A DNA stretch of 51,533 bases from Streptomyces calvus (GTDB taxonomy: Bacteria > Actinomycetota > Actinomycetes > Streptomycetales > Streptomycetaceae), in NCBI RefSeq assembly GCF_006782915.1, contig NZ_VCNP01000057.1:1-51533 (forward strand), given 5' to 3'. The position numbers were made by a program, and so were the translations under genes. The notes under the pieces were generated by a model. That model was given only the letters and a program-made list of their open reading frames with translations. It did not search any database and had not been told where the DNA came from. Below, in pieces: positions 16,271 to 28,678 of this stretch (positions are counted from its first letter, which is position 1; each line of letters opens with the position of its first letter).

Positions 16271-16717
16271 ATGGAATCAGATCCTGTCGACGACGAGGGG
16301 GCCACGGTGCAGGGCGCACCGCGGCTGCGGGCTTCGTACGCCCTGGACGGCGACGGGGCGTGGATAGCGCAGGCCCGCCACCTCGCCGCCGCATTTTTGG
16401 CCCGGGTGCGCTCGGAGGACGGCCTGCCGGTGTCGACCCGCGCCATGGAGATCACCCAGCTCGTGGTGAGCGAGCTGGTCACCAACGCCCGCAAGTACGC
16501 GCCGGGCCCCGTCCGACTCGACCTGCGCGTCGCCGACGGCACCGTCGAGGTGGTCGTCCGCGACGGCAACCCCCAGGCGCCGGTGGCCCGCAGCGCGGAC
16601 CCCGGCCGGGTGGGCCAGCACGGACTGGAGATCGTGATGGCCGTCGCCCAGGCCCTGGACGTACGGCAGGAGCCGGCCGGCAAGAGCATCACCGCCCGCA
16701 TCTCCCTGTTCGCCTGA
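16271..16717 (+). CDS. RsbW-like anti-sigma factor kinase (HATPase_c_2)
   Basis: A 148-aa single-domain GHKL ATPase. The N-box is ITQLVVSELVTNARKYAP (about 59-76) and a degenerate G1 region (VVVRDGNPQAP) is followed by GRVGQHGLEIVMAVAQ. These proteins bind a sigma factor and phosphorylate STAS antagonists. The short N-terminal extension (residues 1-20, acidic) is not part of the fold. It is convergent with the large PP2C fusion at 16741 (23 bp between stops) and about 2 kb from the STAS gene, so it may be the switch partner for that protein. Which sigma factor it holds cannot be told from sequence. Confidence 0.88.
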   Translation: MESDPVDDEGATVQGAPRLRASYALDGDGAWIAQARHLAAAFLARVRSEDGLPVSTRAMEITQLVVSELVTNARKYAPGPVRLDLRVADGTVEVVVRDGNPQAPVARSADPGRVGQHGLEIVMAVAQALDVRQEPAGKSITARISLFA

Positions 16718-16740
16718 GCGTCCGGCCCGCCGCCGCGCGC

Positions 16741-19419
16741 TCAGCCGCCGTCGGTCCGCCGCCCCTCGGGCAGCGGCTGCTCCGTCCAGATGACCTTGCC
16801 GTCCGCCGTGTAGCGGGTGCCCCACCGGTCGGCGAACTGCGCCACCAGGAACAGCCCGCGCCCGCCCTCGTCCGTGGTGGCGGCCCGCCGCAGGTGCGGT
16901 GAGGTGCTGCTGCCGTCGGACACCTCGCAGATCAGGGCCCGGTCGCGGATGAGCCGCAACCGGATCGGCGGCGAGGCGTGCCGGACGGCGTTGGTGACCA
17001 GTTCGCTGACGATCAGCTCCGTCACGAACGACTCCTCCTCCAGGCCCCAGGCGGCCAGCGTCCGGGCGGCCTCAGCGCGCACCGCACCCACGGCGGACGG
17101 GTCGCAGGGGACGTCCCAGGCGGCGGTGCGGTCGTCGCCCAGCGTCCGCGTACGGGCCACCAGCAGTGCCACGTCGTCGTGCGGCCGCTCCGGCAGCAGC
17201 GACTCCAGCACCCTGTCGCACGTCTCCTCCGGGCCACCCGCCGAGTCGGCCAGCGCCCGCCGCAGCAGTTCCAGCCCTTCGTCGATGTCCCGGTGGCGGT
17301 CCTCCACCAGCCCGTCGGTGTACAGCACCAGACTGCTGCCGGGCGGCAGCCTGAGCGCGGCGGACTCGAACGGCAGACCGCCCAGACCGAGCGGCGGCCC
17401 CGCGGGCACGTCGATGTACCCGGCCCGTCCGTCCGGCTGGAGCAGGGCCGGCTGGAGGTGCCCGGCCCGGGCCAGCGTGCACCAGCGGGTCGACGGGTCG
17501 TAGACGACGTACAGGCAGGTGGCGCCGGTGACCGGCGCCACCTCGCCGTCCCCGCTCTCGTCCTGGTCGATCCTGGTGACGAGCTCGTCCAGGTGCCACA
17601 GCAGCTCGTCCGGCGGCAGGTCCAGGGTGGAGAAGTTGTGCACCGCCGTGCGCAGCCGCCCCATGGTGGCCGCGGCGTGCAGCCCGTGGCCGACCACGTC
17701 GCCCACCACGAGCCCCACCCGGGCGCCGGGCAGCGGGATCACGTCGAACCAGTCGCCGCCGACGCCGCCGCGTCCCGCCAGCGCGGGCAGATAGCGGCGG
17801 GCGACGTCCAGGGCGTTCTGCTCCGGCAGCGCGCGGGGCAGGAGACTGCGTTGCAGCGTGGCCGCCATGGCGTGTTCGCGGGTGTAGCGGCGGGCGTTGT
17901 CGATGCTCACCGCGGCGCGGGCCACCAGTTCCTCGCCGAGCGCCACGTCGTCCTGGTCGAACGGCTCGGGCTGGCGGGAGCGCCAGAACGTGGCCACACC
18001 CAGGACGACCCCGCGGGCGCGCAGCGGCACCGCGATCAGCGAATGGACACCGGCCGCCACGACCTCCAGGGCCCGCCCGGGGTCCGGCTCCTGCCAGCCG
18101 GCGAACGCCGCCATGTCGGGCTCCAGGACCGACCGGCCCGTGCGGAACCCCGCGCCCTGGGGCGTGGCGGGGGAGAAGCGGACCAGCTCGCCGAGCGGCA
18201 GGAACGGCACGTCGTCCCGCACTCCGCGGAACGCCACCCGGCGCAGCCCCGGATCGCTGTGTGCGGGCTCCTCCCCGCGCAGCACGGGCTCCGCCAGGTC
18301 GACGGCGACGTAGTCGGCGAACCGCGGCACCGCGAAGTCCGCCAGTTCCTGCGAGGTGTACTCGACGTCCAGGCGGCTGCCGATGCGCAGGCCGGCGTCG
18401 TACAGCAGGCGCAGCCGCTGCCGGGCCGCGTCGGCCCGGCCCGCGAGGGACCGGAGCTCGGTGGTGTCCCGCAGGGTCACGACGCTGCCGCACGGCCCGC
18501 CGTCCCGGTCGGTCGGACGCTGGCTCACGGCCAGCAGCCGGCCCCGGGCCACGTACACCTCGTCGGTGGCGGTGCGGCCCTCGGCGAGCAGCCCGGCCAG
18601 GTCGGGGTCGACGCCGGCGGCGGACGGGGTGCGCCCCTCCGCGTCCGCGGGCAGGTCGAGCAGCCGGCGCGCCTCGTCGTTGGCCAGGGCCACCCGGCCG
18701 TCGTCGTCGACGATCAGCACACCCTCGCGCACCGCGTGCAGCACGGCGTCGTGGTGTTCGTACATCCGGGTCATCTCGGCGGGTTCCAGGCCGTGCGTCT
18801 GCTGCCGCAGCCGCCTGCTGACCAGGCCCGTCCCGAGGACGGACAGGCCGAGGGCGACGCCGGTCGCGCTGAGCAGCAGCGGCAGCTGGTGGTTCGCCGT
18901 CTCGCTGACGCGCTCGAGGGTGATGCCGGCGGAGACCAGTCCGACCACCCTGCCGTCGGCTTCGGTGACCGGCACCACCGCCCGTGTGGACGGGCCGAGC
19001 GTGCCGGTGACGGTCTCCCGGACCGTGCCGCCCTGGGCGGCGGGCCCGATGGTGCCGATGTAGTGGCGGCCGATCTGAGCGGGATTGGGGTGGGTGTGGC
19101 GTACGCCCTGCGGGGTCATCACGACGATGAAGTCGACCCCCGCCGCCCGGCGCGCCGCCTCCGCCCGCGGCTGCAGCACCGCACTGGGGTCCTCGGCGGC
19201 CAGCGCGCTCCGCACTCCGGGGGCGTGGGAGAACGTCCGCGCCACGGCGAGGGCACGGTCCCGGGCCTCCTTCTCGCCGTCGGCGCGCGCCTGGAGCACC
19301 AGGGACGCCGCCGCGGCGAGAGCGAGGAACAGCACGATCACCACTTGCAGGGCGAACACCTGGTGGGCGACGGGACGTGCGCTCACCACCGGGCGGAGGC
19401 GGCCGAGGAATCCGGCCAT
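16741..19419 (-). CDS. Membrane sensor SpoIIE phosphatase fused to an anti-sigma kinase domain
   Basis: An 892-aa multidomain protein. TM1 is about 20-42; an extracytoplasmic CitA/DcuS-like Cache sensor spans about 43-178 (DFIVVMTPQGVRHTHPNP, GRVVGLVSAGIT); TM2 is about 180-200. Then come a PAS domain about 225-330 (VREGVLIVDDDGRVALAN), GAF about 345-515, PP2C about 520-740 (GGDWFDVIPL, VVGDVVGHG, LVLYTDGLVE, DDVALLVA) and an RsbW-like HATPase about 760-880 (VTELIVSELVTNAVRHA). It joins a phosphatase and a kinase for STAS proteins to a sensor for a small external ligand, probably a carboxylate by family analogy. The ATG at 19419 gives the amphipathic N-terminus and TM1. No STAS partner is adjacent. 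Confidence 0.93.
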   Translation of the reverse strand: MAGFLGRLRPVVSARPVAHQVFALQVVIVLFLALAAAASLVLQARADGEKEARDRALAVARTFSHAPGVRSALAAEDPSAVLQPRAEAARRAAGVDFIVVMTPQGVRHTHPNPAQIGRHYIGTIGPAAQGGTVRETVTGTLGPSTRAVVPVTEADGRVVGLVSAGITLERVSETANHQLPLLLSATGVALGLSVLGTGLVSRRLRQQTHGLEPAEMTRMYEHHDAVLHAVREGVLIVDDDGRVALANDEARRLLDLPADAEGRTPSAAGVDPDLAGLLAEGRTATDEVYVARGRLLAVSQRPTDRDGGPCGSVVTLRDTTELRSLAGRADAARQRLRLLYDAGLRIGSRLDVEYTSQELADFAVPRFADYVAVDLAEPVLRGEEPAHSDPGLRRVAFRGVRDDVPFLPLGELVRFSPATPQGAGFRTGRSVLEPDMAAFAGWQEPDPGRALEVVAAGVHSLIAVPLRARGVVLGVATFWRSRQPEPFDQDDVALGEELVARAAVSIDNARRYTREHAMAATLQRSLLPRALPEQNALDVARRYLPALAGRGGVGGDWFDVIPLPGARVGLVVGDVVGHGLHAAATMGRLRTAVHNFSTLDLPPDELLWHLDELVTRIDQDESGDGEVAPVTGATCLYVVYDPSTRWCTLARAGHLQPALLQPDGRAGYIDVPAGPPLGLGGLPFESAALRLPPGSSLVLYTDGLVEDRHRDIDEGLELLRRALADSAGGPEETCDRVLESLLPERPHDDVALLVARTRTLGDDRTAAWDVPCDPSAVGAVRAEAARTLAAWGLEEESFVTELIVSELVTNAVRHASPPIRLRLIRDRALICEVSDGSSTSPHLRRAATTDEGGRGLFLVAQFADRWGTRYTADGKVIWTEQPLPEGRRTDGG

Positions 19420-19768
19420 GACACTTTTCTAGCACCGCCGCTCGGACGGGCGCGAACGGTCGGCCGGGGCGGGCCGCGGCACCGGCGGGCGGCCGTGCGC
19501 TCCGGAAAGGGCCTACAACCCCCGCCCCGGCGGCTCCGGCACGGCCGAGCGGCGTGTCACCCACGGGCCCGCCGGCGCTCGGCCCGGCGGCTCCGGCACG
19601 GCCGCCCGGCGCGCCGCCCACGGCCCGGCCGGCGCCCGGGAGGTCCGCGTCGCGGCAGCCTGTCCGGCCCGCTGTCCGGTGCCGCCGGCGCGGCCGGAAC
19701 AATGGTGTCCCCGGCGGGGTTCTCACCGGTGGACGCCGCAGTCGTGTGGGAGAAGGGCGAGAGACGAG
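19420..19768. other. 349-bp divergent spacer with tandem duplication
   Basis: This is the promoter space for the PP2C fusion gene and msrA. Its main content is the 57-bp tandem duplication at 19526-19639. No convincing -35/-10 pair or small gene was found. Confidence 0.6.
19526..19639. repeat. 57-bp tandem duplication
   Basis: Units 19526-19582 and 19583-19639 are identical over the first 22 bases (CCCGGCGGCTCCGGCACGGC and 2 more) and similar throughout. There are no indels and about 10 substitutions. Confidence 0.85.
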
Positions 19769-20281
19769 ATGACGAGGACCGAGGAGAAGGCGCTGCTCGC
19801 GGGCGGCTGCTTCTGGGGCATGCAGGAGCTGATCCGGACGTTCCCCGGCGTGCTGAGCACGCGGGTGGGGTACAGCGGCGGTGACGTGCCCAACGCGACC
19901 TACCGCAACCACGGCACCCACGCCGAGTCGATCGAGATCACCTACGACCCCGCCGTGACCGACTACCGCACGATCCTGGAGTACTTCTTCCAGATCCACG
20001 ACCCGACCACGAAGAACCGGCAGGGCAACGACATCGGCCTGAGCTACCGCTCCGCCATCTTCTACCTGGACGACGAGCAGAAGCGCGTCGCCGAGGACAC
20101 GATCGCCGACGTCAACGCCTCGGGGCTGTGGCCGGGCGAGGTGGTGACCGAGGTCGCGCCGGCCGGGGACTTCTGGGAGGCCGAGCCGGAGCACCAGGAC
20201 TACCTCCAGCGCTACCCGGACGGGTACACCTGCCACTTCGTGCGCCCCGGCTGGCGTCTGCCGAAGCGCGCGGAGGCCTGA
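19769..20281 (+). CDS. msrA: Peptide methionine sulfoxide reductase MsrA
   Basis: A 170-aa enzyme with catalytic Cys14 in LLAGGCFWGMQEL, then TRVGYSGGDVPNATYRNHGTHAESIEI, FFQIHDPTT and a C-terminal EHQDYLQRYPDGYTCHF. It reduces methionine-S-sulfoxide in free or protein-bound form using thioredoxin. The conserved GCFWG and YRNHGTHAE motifs are intact. The single Cys in the C-terminal segment (YTCHF) may act as a resolving thiol. The ATG at 19769 has GAAGGGCGAG upstream. With the KatE-type catalase and AhpD-like gene nearby it suggests an oxidative-stress theme, though there is no shared operon. Confidence 0.97.
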   Translation: MTRTEEKALLAGGCFWGMQELIRTFPGVLSTRVGYSGGDVPNATYRNHGTHAESIEITYDPAVTDYRTILEYFFQIHDPTTKNRQGNDIGLSYRSAIFYLDDEQKRVAEDTIADVNASGLWPGEVVTEVAPAGDFWEAEPEHQDYLQRYPDGYTCHFVRPGWRLPKRAEA

Positions 20282-20305
20282 GCGGCGGCCCCCACGGGCA
20301 CAGGG

Positions 20306-20348
20306 CGGCGGCCCGGTCCCGGCCACGGAGGCCGGGACCGGGCCGCCG
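20306..20348. terminator. Perfect 19-bp hairpin between convergent genes
   Basis: CGGCGGCCCGGTCCCGGCC (20306-20324) pairs exactly with 20330-20348 around the loop ACGGA. It lies between the msrA stop and the end of the AhpD-like gene, and should terminate both. Confidence 0.85.
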
Positions 20349-20353
20349 TCACG

Positions 20354-20827
20354 TCAGCCGAACTGGCCCGGCCGGTAGTCGCCGGCCGGCTGCTGGTTGA
20401 TGACGTTGATGCGGTTGTAGGCGTTGATGATGGCGATCAGCGACATCAGGGCGATGAGCTGGTCCTCGTCGTAGTGCTTCGCGGCGTTCGCCCACGCCTC
20501 GTCGGTGACGCCGCCGGCCGCGTCCGCGATCCGGGTGCCCTGCTCGGTCAGCTCCAGCGCGGCGCGCTCCGCCTCGGTGAAGACGGTGGCCTCGCGCCAG
20601 ACGGCCACCAGGTTGAGGCGCAGCGAGGTCTCCCCGGCGGCAGCGGCGTCCTTGGTGTGCATGTCGGTGCAGAAACCGCAGCCGTTGATCTGGCTGGCGC
20701 GGATCTTCACCAGTTCCTGGGTGGCGGCGGGCAGTCCGGAGTCCGACACCGCCTTGCCCGCCGAGTTGATGTGCTTCAGCACCTTGGCGCCGAGGGGGTG
20801 GGTGAAGAGGTCGACACGCGCGGTCAT
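20354..20827 (-). CDS. AhpD-like carboxymuconolactone decarboxylase family protein
   Basis: A 157-aa helical protein with the alkylhydroperoxidase core ELVKIRASQINGCGFCTDMH: the CxxC pair is Cys50/Cys53 and His57 follows. Family members reduce peroxiredoxins or act as peroxidases through this pair. The motif is of the AhpD type rather than the aromatic decarboxylase type. The ATG at 20827 has an excellent site (AAGGAGA 5 bases upstream). The promoter region carries the palindrome at 20901-20918. Physiological substrate unknown. Confidence 0.92.
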   Translation of the reverse strand: MTARVDLFTHPLGAKVLKHINSAGKAVSDSGLPAATQELVKIRASQINGCGFCTDMHTKDAAAAGETSLRLNLVAVWREATVFTEAERAALELTEQGTRIADAAGGVTDEAWANAAKHYDEDQLIALMSLIAIINAYNRINVINQQPAGDYRPGQFG

Positions 20828-20900
20828 GGGATCTCCTTGGTGCGTCGGTTGGTTACGCAGCACTGACGGACCGGGTCGGGACGATGTGACAGGACCGCGG

Positions 20901-20918
20901 GTGTGACGTACGTCTCAC
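20901..20918. promoter_or_regulatory. Imperfect 18-bp palindrome GTGTGACGTACGTCTCAC
   Basis: Only one base pair of the palindrome is mismatched (T/T at fourth positions). It lies 74 bp before the AhpD-like start and 85 bp before the small ORF at 21003, a plausible redox or TetR-type operator. Confidence 0.5.
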
Positions 20919-20919
20919 T

Positions 20920-20965
20920 GTCGGACGGTGCCGTGCGGAGGGTCGTCCCCGGGGCACCGTCCGAC
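20920..20965. repeat. 13-bp perfect inverted repeat, 20-bp spacing
   Basis: GTCGGACGGTGCC (20920-20932) is exactly inverted as GGCACCGTCCGAC (20953-20965), in the divergent promoter region. It could fold as an RNA hairpin in a leader or bind a protein. Its place far from any stop codon argues against a terminator. Confidence 0.75.
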
Positions 20966-21002
20966 CGATAACCTGGCCGGGTGAACGGGGAGCGGAGCGT
21001 CG

Positions 21003-21227
21003 GTGAGTGAGCGTCGGGAACGCGACTGGACGGACATGACGCCCGGTGATTTCGACCGCGACGCCCCGCTGTGTCTCAACGTGGGCACCGGCCCCGTCGT
21101 GGTGCCGGCCGAGCCGGACGAGTTCGGCACGGCTCCGCTGTTCGGGCAGGAGACCGCGGCGCGCCGCCCGGGCCCGCCCCGCGCCCCGCGCCGGACCGCC
21201 CCCGCGGAGCAGGGGCGGCTGTTCTGA
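21003..21227 (+). CDS. Small hypothetical protein
   Basis: A 74-aa soluble protein with a conserved-looking core: WTDMTPGDFDRDAPLCLNVG, then GPVVVPAEPDEFGTAPLFGQ, and a basic Pro/Arg tail. It starts with GTG, with GGGGAG about 12 bases upstream and an ATAACC box (20968-20973) that may be its -10. I do not recognise a characterised family. It is compositionally normal for this genome and not a shadow of another gene. Confidence 0.6.
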   Translation: MSERRERDWTDMTPGDFDRDAPLCLNVGTGPVVVPAEPDEFGTAPLFGQETAARRPGPPRAPRRTAPAEQGRLF

Positions 21228-21248
21228 GGACCGGCACGGGCGTCGGGC

Positions 21249-23822
<2,574 letters not shown>

Positions 23823-24337
23823 GGGTCAGCTTTCTGCCGGTGCGACGGGATGCGGGTGAACCCGCGGGCGCGCGGGCGGGAGTGCTCGCGCGGCGGGTGG
23901 TGCGACGGCACGGCTCCTCCGGTGCGAGGGCGTGCCGGATGACGAACACGGCTGCGGAGCCGCTTAGTTCAGGGTTTGATTTAAGTGGTGAGACATTGGG
24001 CGGGCAAGACCTCGGACGCGAATTGGTGCACAGGTGCCGACGGCGGCCGGCCCCGTCGGACCGAAAACCGCATGCCTTGACTCCCCGGCCGCGGGTACGC
24101 GGGCCGGGCGGTCGGATCCGGAGGGGGAGAGGGAGGGTGTGTGGGGCGGAGCGGGGCGGGCCGTGCGGGGTTCACTCCATCGGGGTGCGCGCCGCTGCGA
24201 CGCCCGTCGCGCCGTGAGACGTTGGCAGCGATCGACGCCCAATTTCACGCCTTTCGTCCTGCCGGATCGCCCGCAGTCGGCAACCGAACACACAGGCCAC
24301 CGCACGTGGCCGGTCCGAAGCGGAGGAGTGTCACCCC
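23823..24337. other. 515-bp divergent spacer upstream of the catalase gene
   Basis: It holds the candidate SigB promoter at 24074-24098 and an AT-richer patch near 23960-23995 that may carry the promoter of the minus-strand beta-helix gene. Open frames here are low complexity; I call no gene. Confidence 0.6.
24074..24098 (+). promoter_or_regulatory. Candidate SigB promoter GCCT-N15-GGGTAC for the catalase gene
   Basis: It is an exact match to GNNT-N14-16-GGGTAC/T, 240 bp upstream of the catalase start. The S. coelicolor catalase of this class (CatB) is SigB-dependent, which supports the call. The implied leader is about 230 nt. Confidence 0.55.
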
Positions 24338-26617
<2,280 letters not shown>

Positions 26618-27257
26618 ACCACCGGACCGGGCCCGCAAGGGCTCGGACCCGGCGGTGCGGCCTTTGGTGGTCCGGTCTCTGGTGGTCAGGTCTCCGGTAG
26701 TGCGGCCTCTGGCGGGCCGGTCTCCGGTGGTGCGGCCTCTGGCGGGCCGGTCTCCGGTGGTCCGGTCTCCGGTAGTGCGGCCTCTGGTGGTGCGGCTTCT
26801 GTGGTGCGGCCTCCGGCGGTGCGGTCTCCGGGGGTCCGGTCTCCGGTGGTCCGGCCTCCGGCGGGCCGCTCCCTACGGTCCGGGGCACACCGCACGACGC
26901 CCGTGCGCCGAGCCGTGTGCCCCGGCGCGGACCCCGCCGCGCGCCGGGCCGCCGCGCGCCCTGCGCCGCGCGCCGCCCCGCGCGCCGTGCCGCGTCCCTT
27001 CGGGTGTCGCGTCGGTCCGGGCTCCGCGCCGAGACACGCCCGCACGCCTTGGCCTCGGCCCCACCGTCCGGCATCCGTCCCGGCGAGCGGGCCGCGCGCA
27101 GAGGCCCCGTCGATCGGGCCCCGCCTCACGTCCACACCACCCAAAACAACCGATACCACCCCGGCGCCGTACAGTGGGGACAAACGGCTGTCCCGTCGGC
27201 CCGGTCTCCGGGCGGCGGGAGCGCCGTACCGTCTCCGTTCGAGAAGCCGACGCGTAC
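26618..27257. other. 640-bp spacer with minisatellite
   Basis: The spacer holds the 15-bp repeat array (26656-26864), then Arg/Pro-rich low-complexity sequence. A small hairpin GGGACA-N6-TGTCCC lies at 27177-27194, 64 bp before the SPL-like start. Open frames on the minus strand translate the array as PPETG-like repeats, but they lack a start signal and normal composition. Confidence 0.6.
26656..26864. repeat. 15-bp minisatellite, 14 units
   Basis: Consensus (T/G)(G/C)CGG(C/T)CTC(T/C)GG(T/C)GG. A 30-bp pair (TGCGGCCTCTGGCGG + GCCGGTCTCCGGTGG) is repeated exactly at 26701-26730 and 26731-26760. All units are 15 bp except one of 14 bp at 26791-26804, which breaks the frame. Confidence 0.9.
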
Positions 27258-28439
27258 ATGCACTCCCATCCCTCCTCGCCCCACGGTTCCCAGGAGCCCC
27301 TCTTCGGCCTCGACGACCTGCCGCGGGACCCGGCCGCCGAGCCGGGCCCGCCCGGCGGCGCCTTCCGGGACTCCCCGCAGGCGCGCCGGCTCCTCGCCGT
27401 CCGTGAGATCCACGCCGAACCGGCCGCCGCCGCCTCGCCCCGAGGCCGGCAGATCCTCGCCCGCTTCCCCGACGCCCGGCTGGTCGAGGTGGAGTCCCAC
27501 TGGCGCATCCCGGAGCTGCACGGCAACGAGGGCAACGCCGAGCGCTGGATGCGCGTCAAGCGCGAGACCCTGGTGCTCGGCGTGAAGAAGACCCTCACCA
27601 CGCGCCCGAACGGCCGCTCCGCCGACTGGATCGCCCCCGGCCCCTCCAACGGCTGCGCCCTGTCCTGCGTGTACTGCTACGTCCCCCGCCGCAAGGGCTT
27701 CGCCAACCCGATCACCGTCTTCACCAACATCGACCGCATCGTCGCCCACCTCGGCCGCCATGTCGCCGCCCAGGGGCCGAAGCGGGAGCCCAACCAGTGC
27801 GACCCCGAGGCGTGGGTGTACGACATCGGGGAGAACGGCGACTGCTCGGTCGACGCGCTGGTCTGCGACAACACCGCCGACCTGGTGCGCGCCTTCCGGG
27901 ACTGGCCCACCGCGAAGGCGTCCTTCGCGACCAAGTTCGTCAACCCCGACCTGCTGGAGCTCGACCCGCGCGGCCGCACCCGCATCCGGTTCTCCCTCAT
28001 GCCCGCCGACGACTCGCGCCTGCTGGACCTGCGCACCAGTCCGGTCGACGACAGGATCGCGGCCGCCGCGGACTTCCTCGACGCCGGGTACGAGGTGCAC
28101 TTCAACCTCTCGCCCGTCGTGGTCCGCCCCGGCTGGCAGGACGCCTGGGCGGAACTGCTGCGGCACCTGGACGACGTACTGCCGCAGCGGGTCAAGCGGC
28201 AGGCGCGGGCCGAGGTCGTCATGCTCACCCACAACGCCGACCTGCACGAGGTGAACCTGCGCTGGCACCCGCGCGGCGAGGACGTGCTGTGGCAGCCCGC
28301 CACCCAGGAGACCAAGCGCTCACAGAACGGCGCCCTCAACCTCCGCTACCGCACCGACATCAAGCGGCGAGCCCTCGCGGACCTGCGGGAGCTGGTCGCC
28401 CGCCACACACCCTGGCTGGGCATCCGCTACGCCTTCTGA
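27258..28439 (+). CDS. Spore photoproduct lyase family radical SAM protein
   Basis: A 393-aa radical SAM enzyme. Cys133, Cys137 and Cys140 form a C-x3-C-x2-C cluster motif in NGCALSCVYCYVPRRKGF. SPL-type segments follow: WVYDIGENGDCSVDALVCDN, FATKFVNPDLLELDPRGRTR, EVHFNLSPVVVRPGWQDAW and ALNLRYRTDIKR. Classical SPL repairs the spore photoproduct thymine dimer with SAM chemistry; Streptomyces homologues are not proven to do so. The N-terminal 60 residues are disordered and Pro/Gly-rich. The ATG at 27258 was chosen because upstream sequence in frame is repeat-derived. The ribosome-binding site (GAGAAG, 11 bases away) is weak. Its neighbour is an SsgA-like sporulation gene. Confidence 0.88.
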   Translation: MHSHPSSPHGSQEPLFGLDDLPRDPAAEPGPPGGAFRDSPQARRLLAVREIHAEPAAAASPRGRQILARFPDARLVEVESHWRIPELHGNEGNAERWMRVKRETLVLGVKKTLTTRPNGRSADWIAPGPSNGCALSCVYCYVPRRKGFANPITVFTNIDRIVAHLGRHVAAQGPKREPNQCDPEAWVYDIGENGDCSVDALVCDNTADLVRAFRDWPTAKASFATKFVNPDLLELDPRGRTRIRFSLMPADDSRLLDLRTSPVDDRIAAAADFLDAGYEVHFNLSPVVVRPGWQDAWAELLRHLDDVLPQRVKRQARAEVVMLTHNADLHEVNLRWHPRGEDVLWQPATQETKRSQNGALNLRYRTDIKRRALADLRELVARHTPWLGIRYAF

Positions 28440-28446
28440 CGGTCAA

Positions 28447-28486
28447 GGCGGACCTCCGGCGGCATCGGCGGACATCCGGCGGCATC
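28447..28486. repeat. 20-bp tandem duplication
   Basis: GGCGGACCTCCGGCGGCATC at 28447-28466 is followed by the same 20-mer with one change (C to A) at 28467-28486, just after the SPL-like stop codon. Confidence 0.85.
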
Positions 28487-28587
28487 GGCGCAGGTCACCG
28501 CCCGGGCGGCTGCGCGCGGGCGGGCCGGTCGCCGGTCCGGTACGTGCTGGCGCGCAGCCGCCGTCGGGCCGCGGGCGGGACGTACCA

Positions 28588-28633
28588 CGGGCCCCGCGCG
28601 GGCGAGGAGAGGGACGCCTCGGCGCGGGGCCCG
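28588..28633 (-). terminator. Hairpin downstream of the SsgA-like gene
   Basis: 12-bp arms CGGGCCCCGCGC and GCGCGGGGCCCG (28588-28599, 28622-28633), with an inner CGAGG/CCTCG stem, lie about 45 bp beyond the SsgA-like stop. Confidence 0.7.
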
Positions 28634-28678
28634 CGGTGTCTTCCGCCGCCGACTGCGGAAGCTCGCGCGGCAGGACCC

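Noticed and set aside
17072..20326. A 1084-codon minus-strand frame across the PP2C fusion and msrA
   Set aside because: The in-frame PP2C fusion and msrA carry recognisable motifs; this frame has none.
26656..26864. CRISPR-like array
   Set aside because: Units are contiguous 15-mers without spacers, and no cas genes are nearby.
26686..27183. Minus-strand PPETG-repeat protein from the minisatellite
   Set aside because: No ribosome-binding site, Arg-rich N-terminal sequence, and one 14-bp unit breaks the repeat frame.
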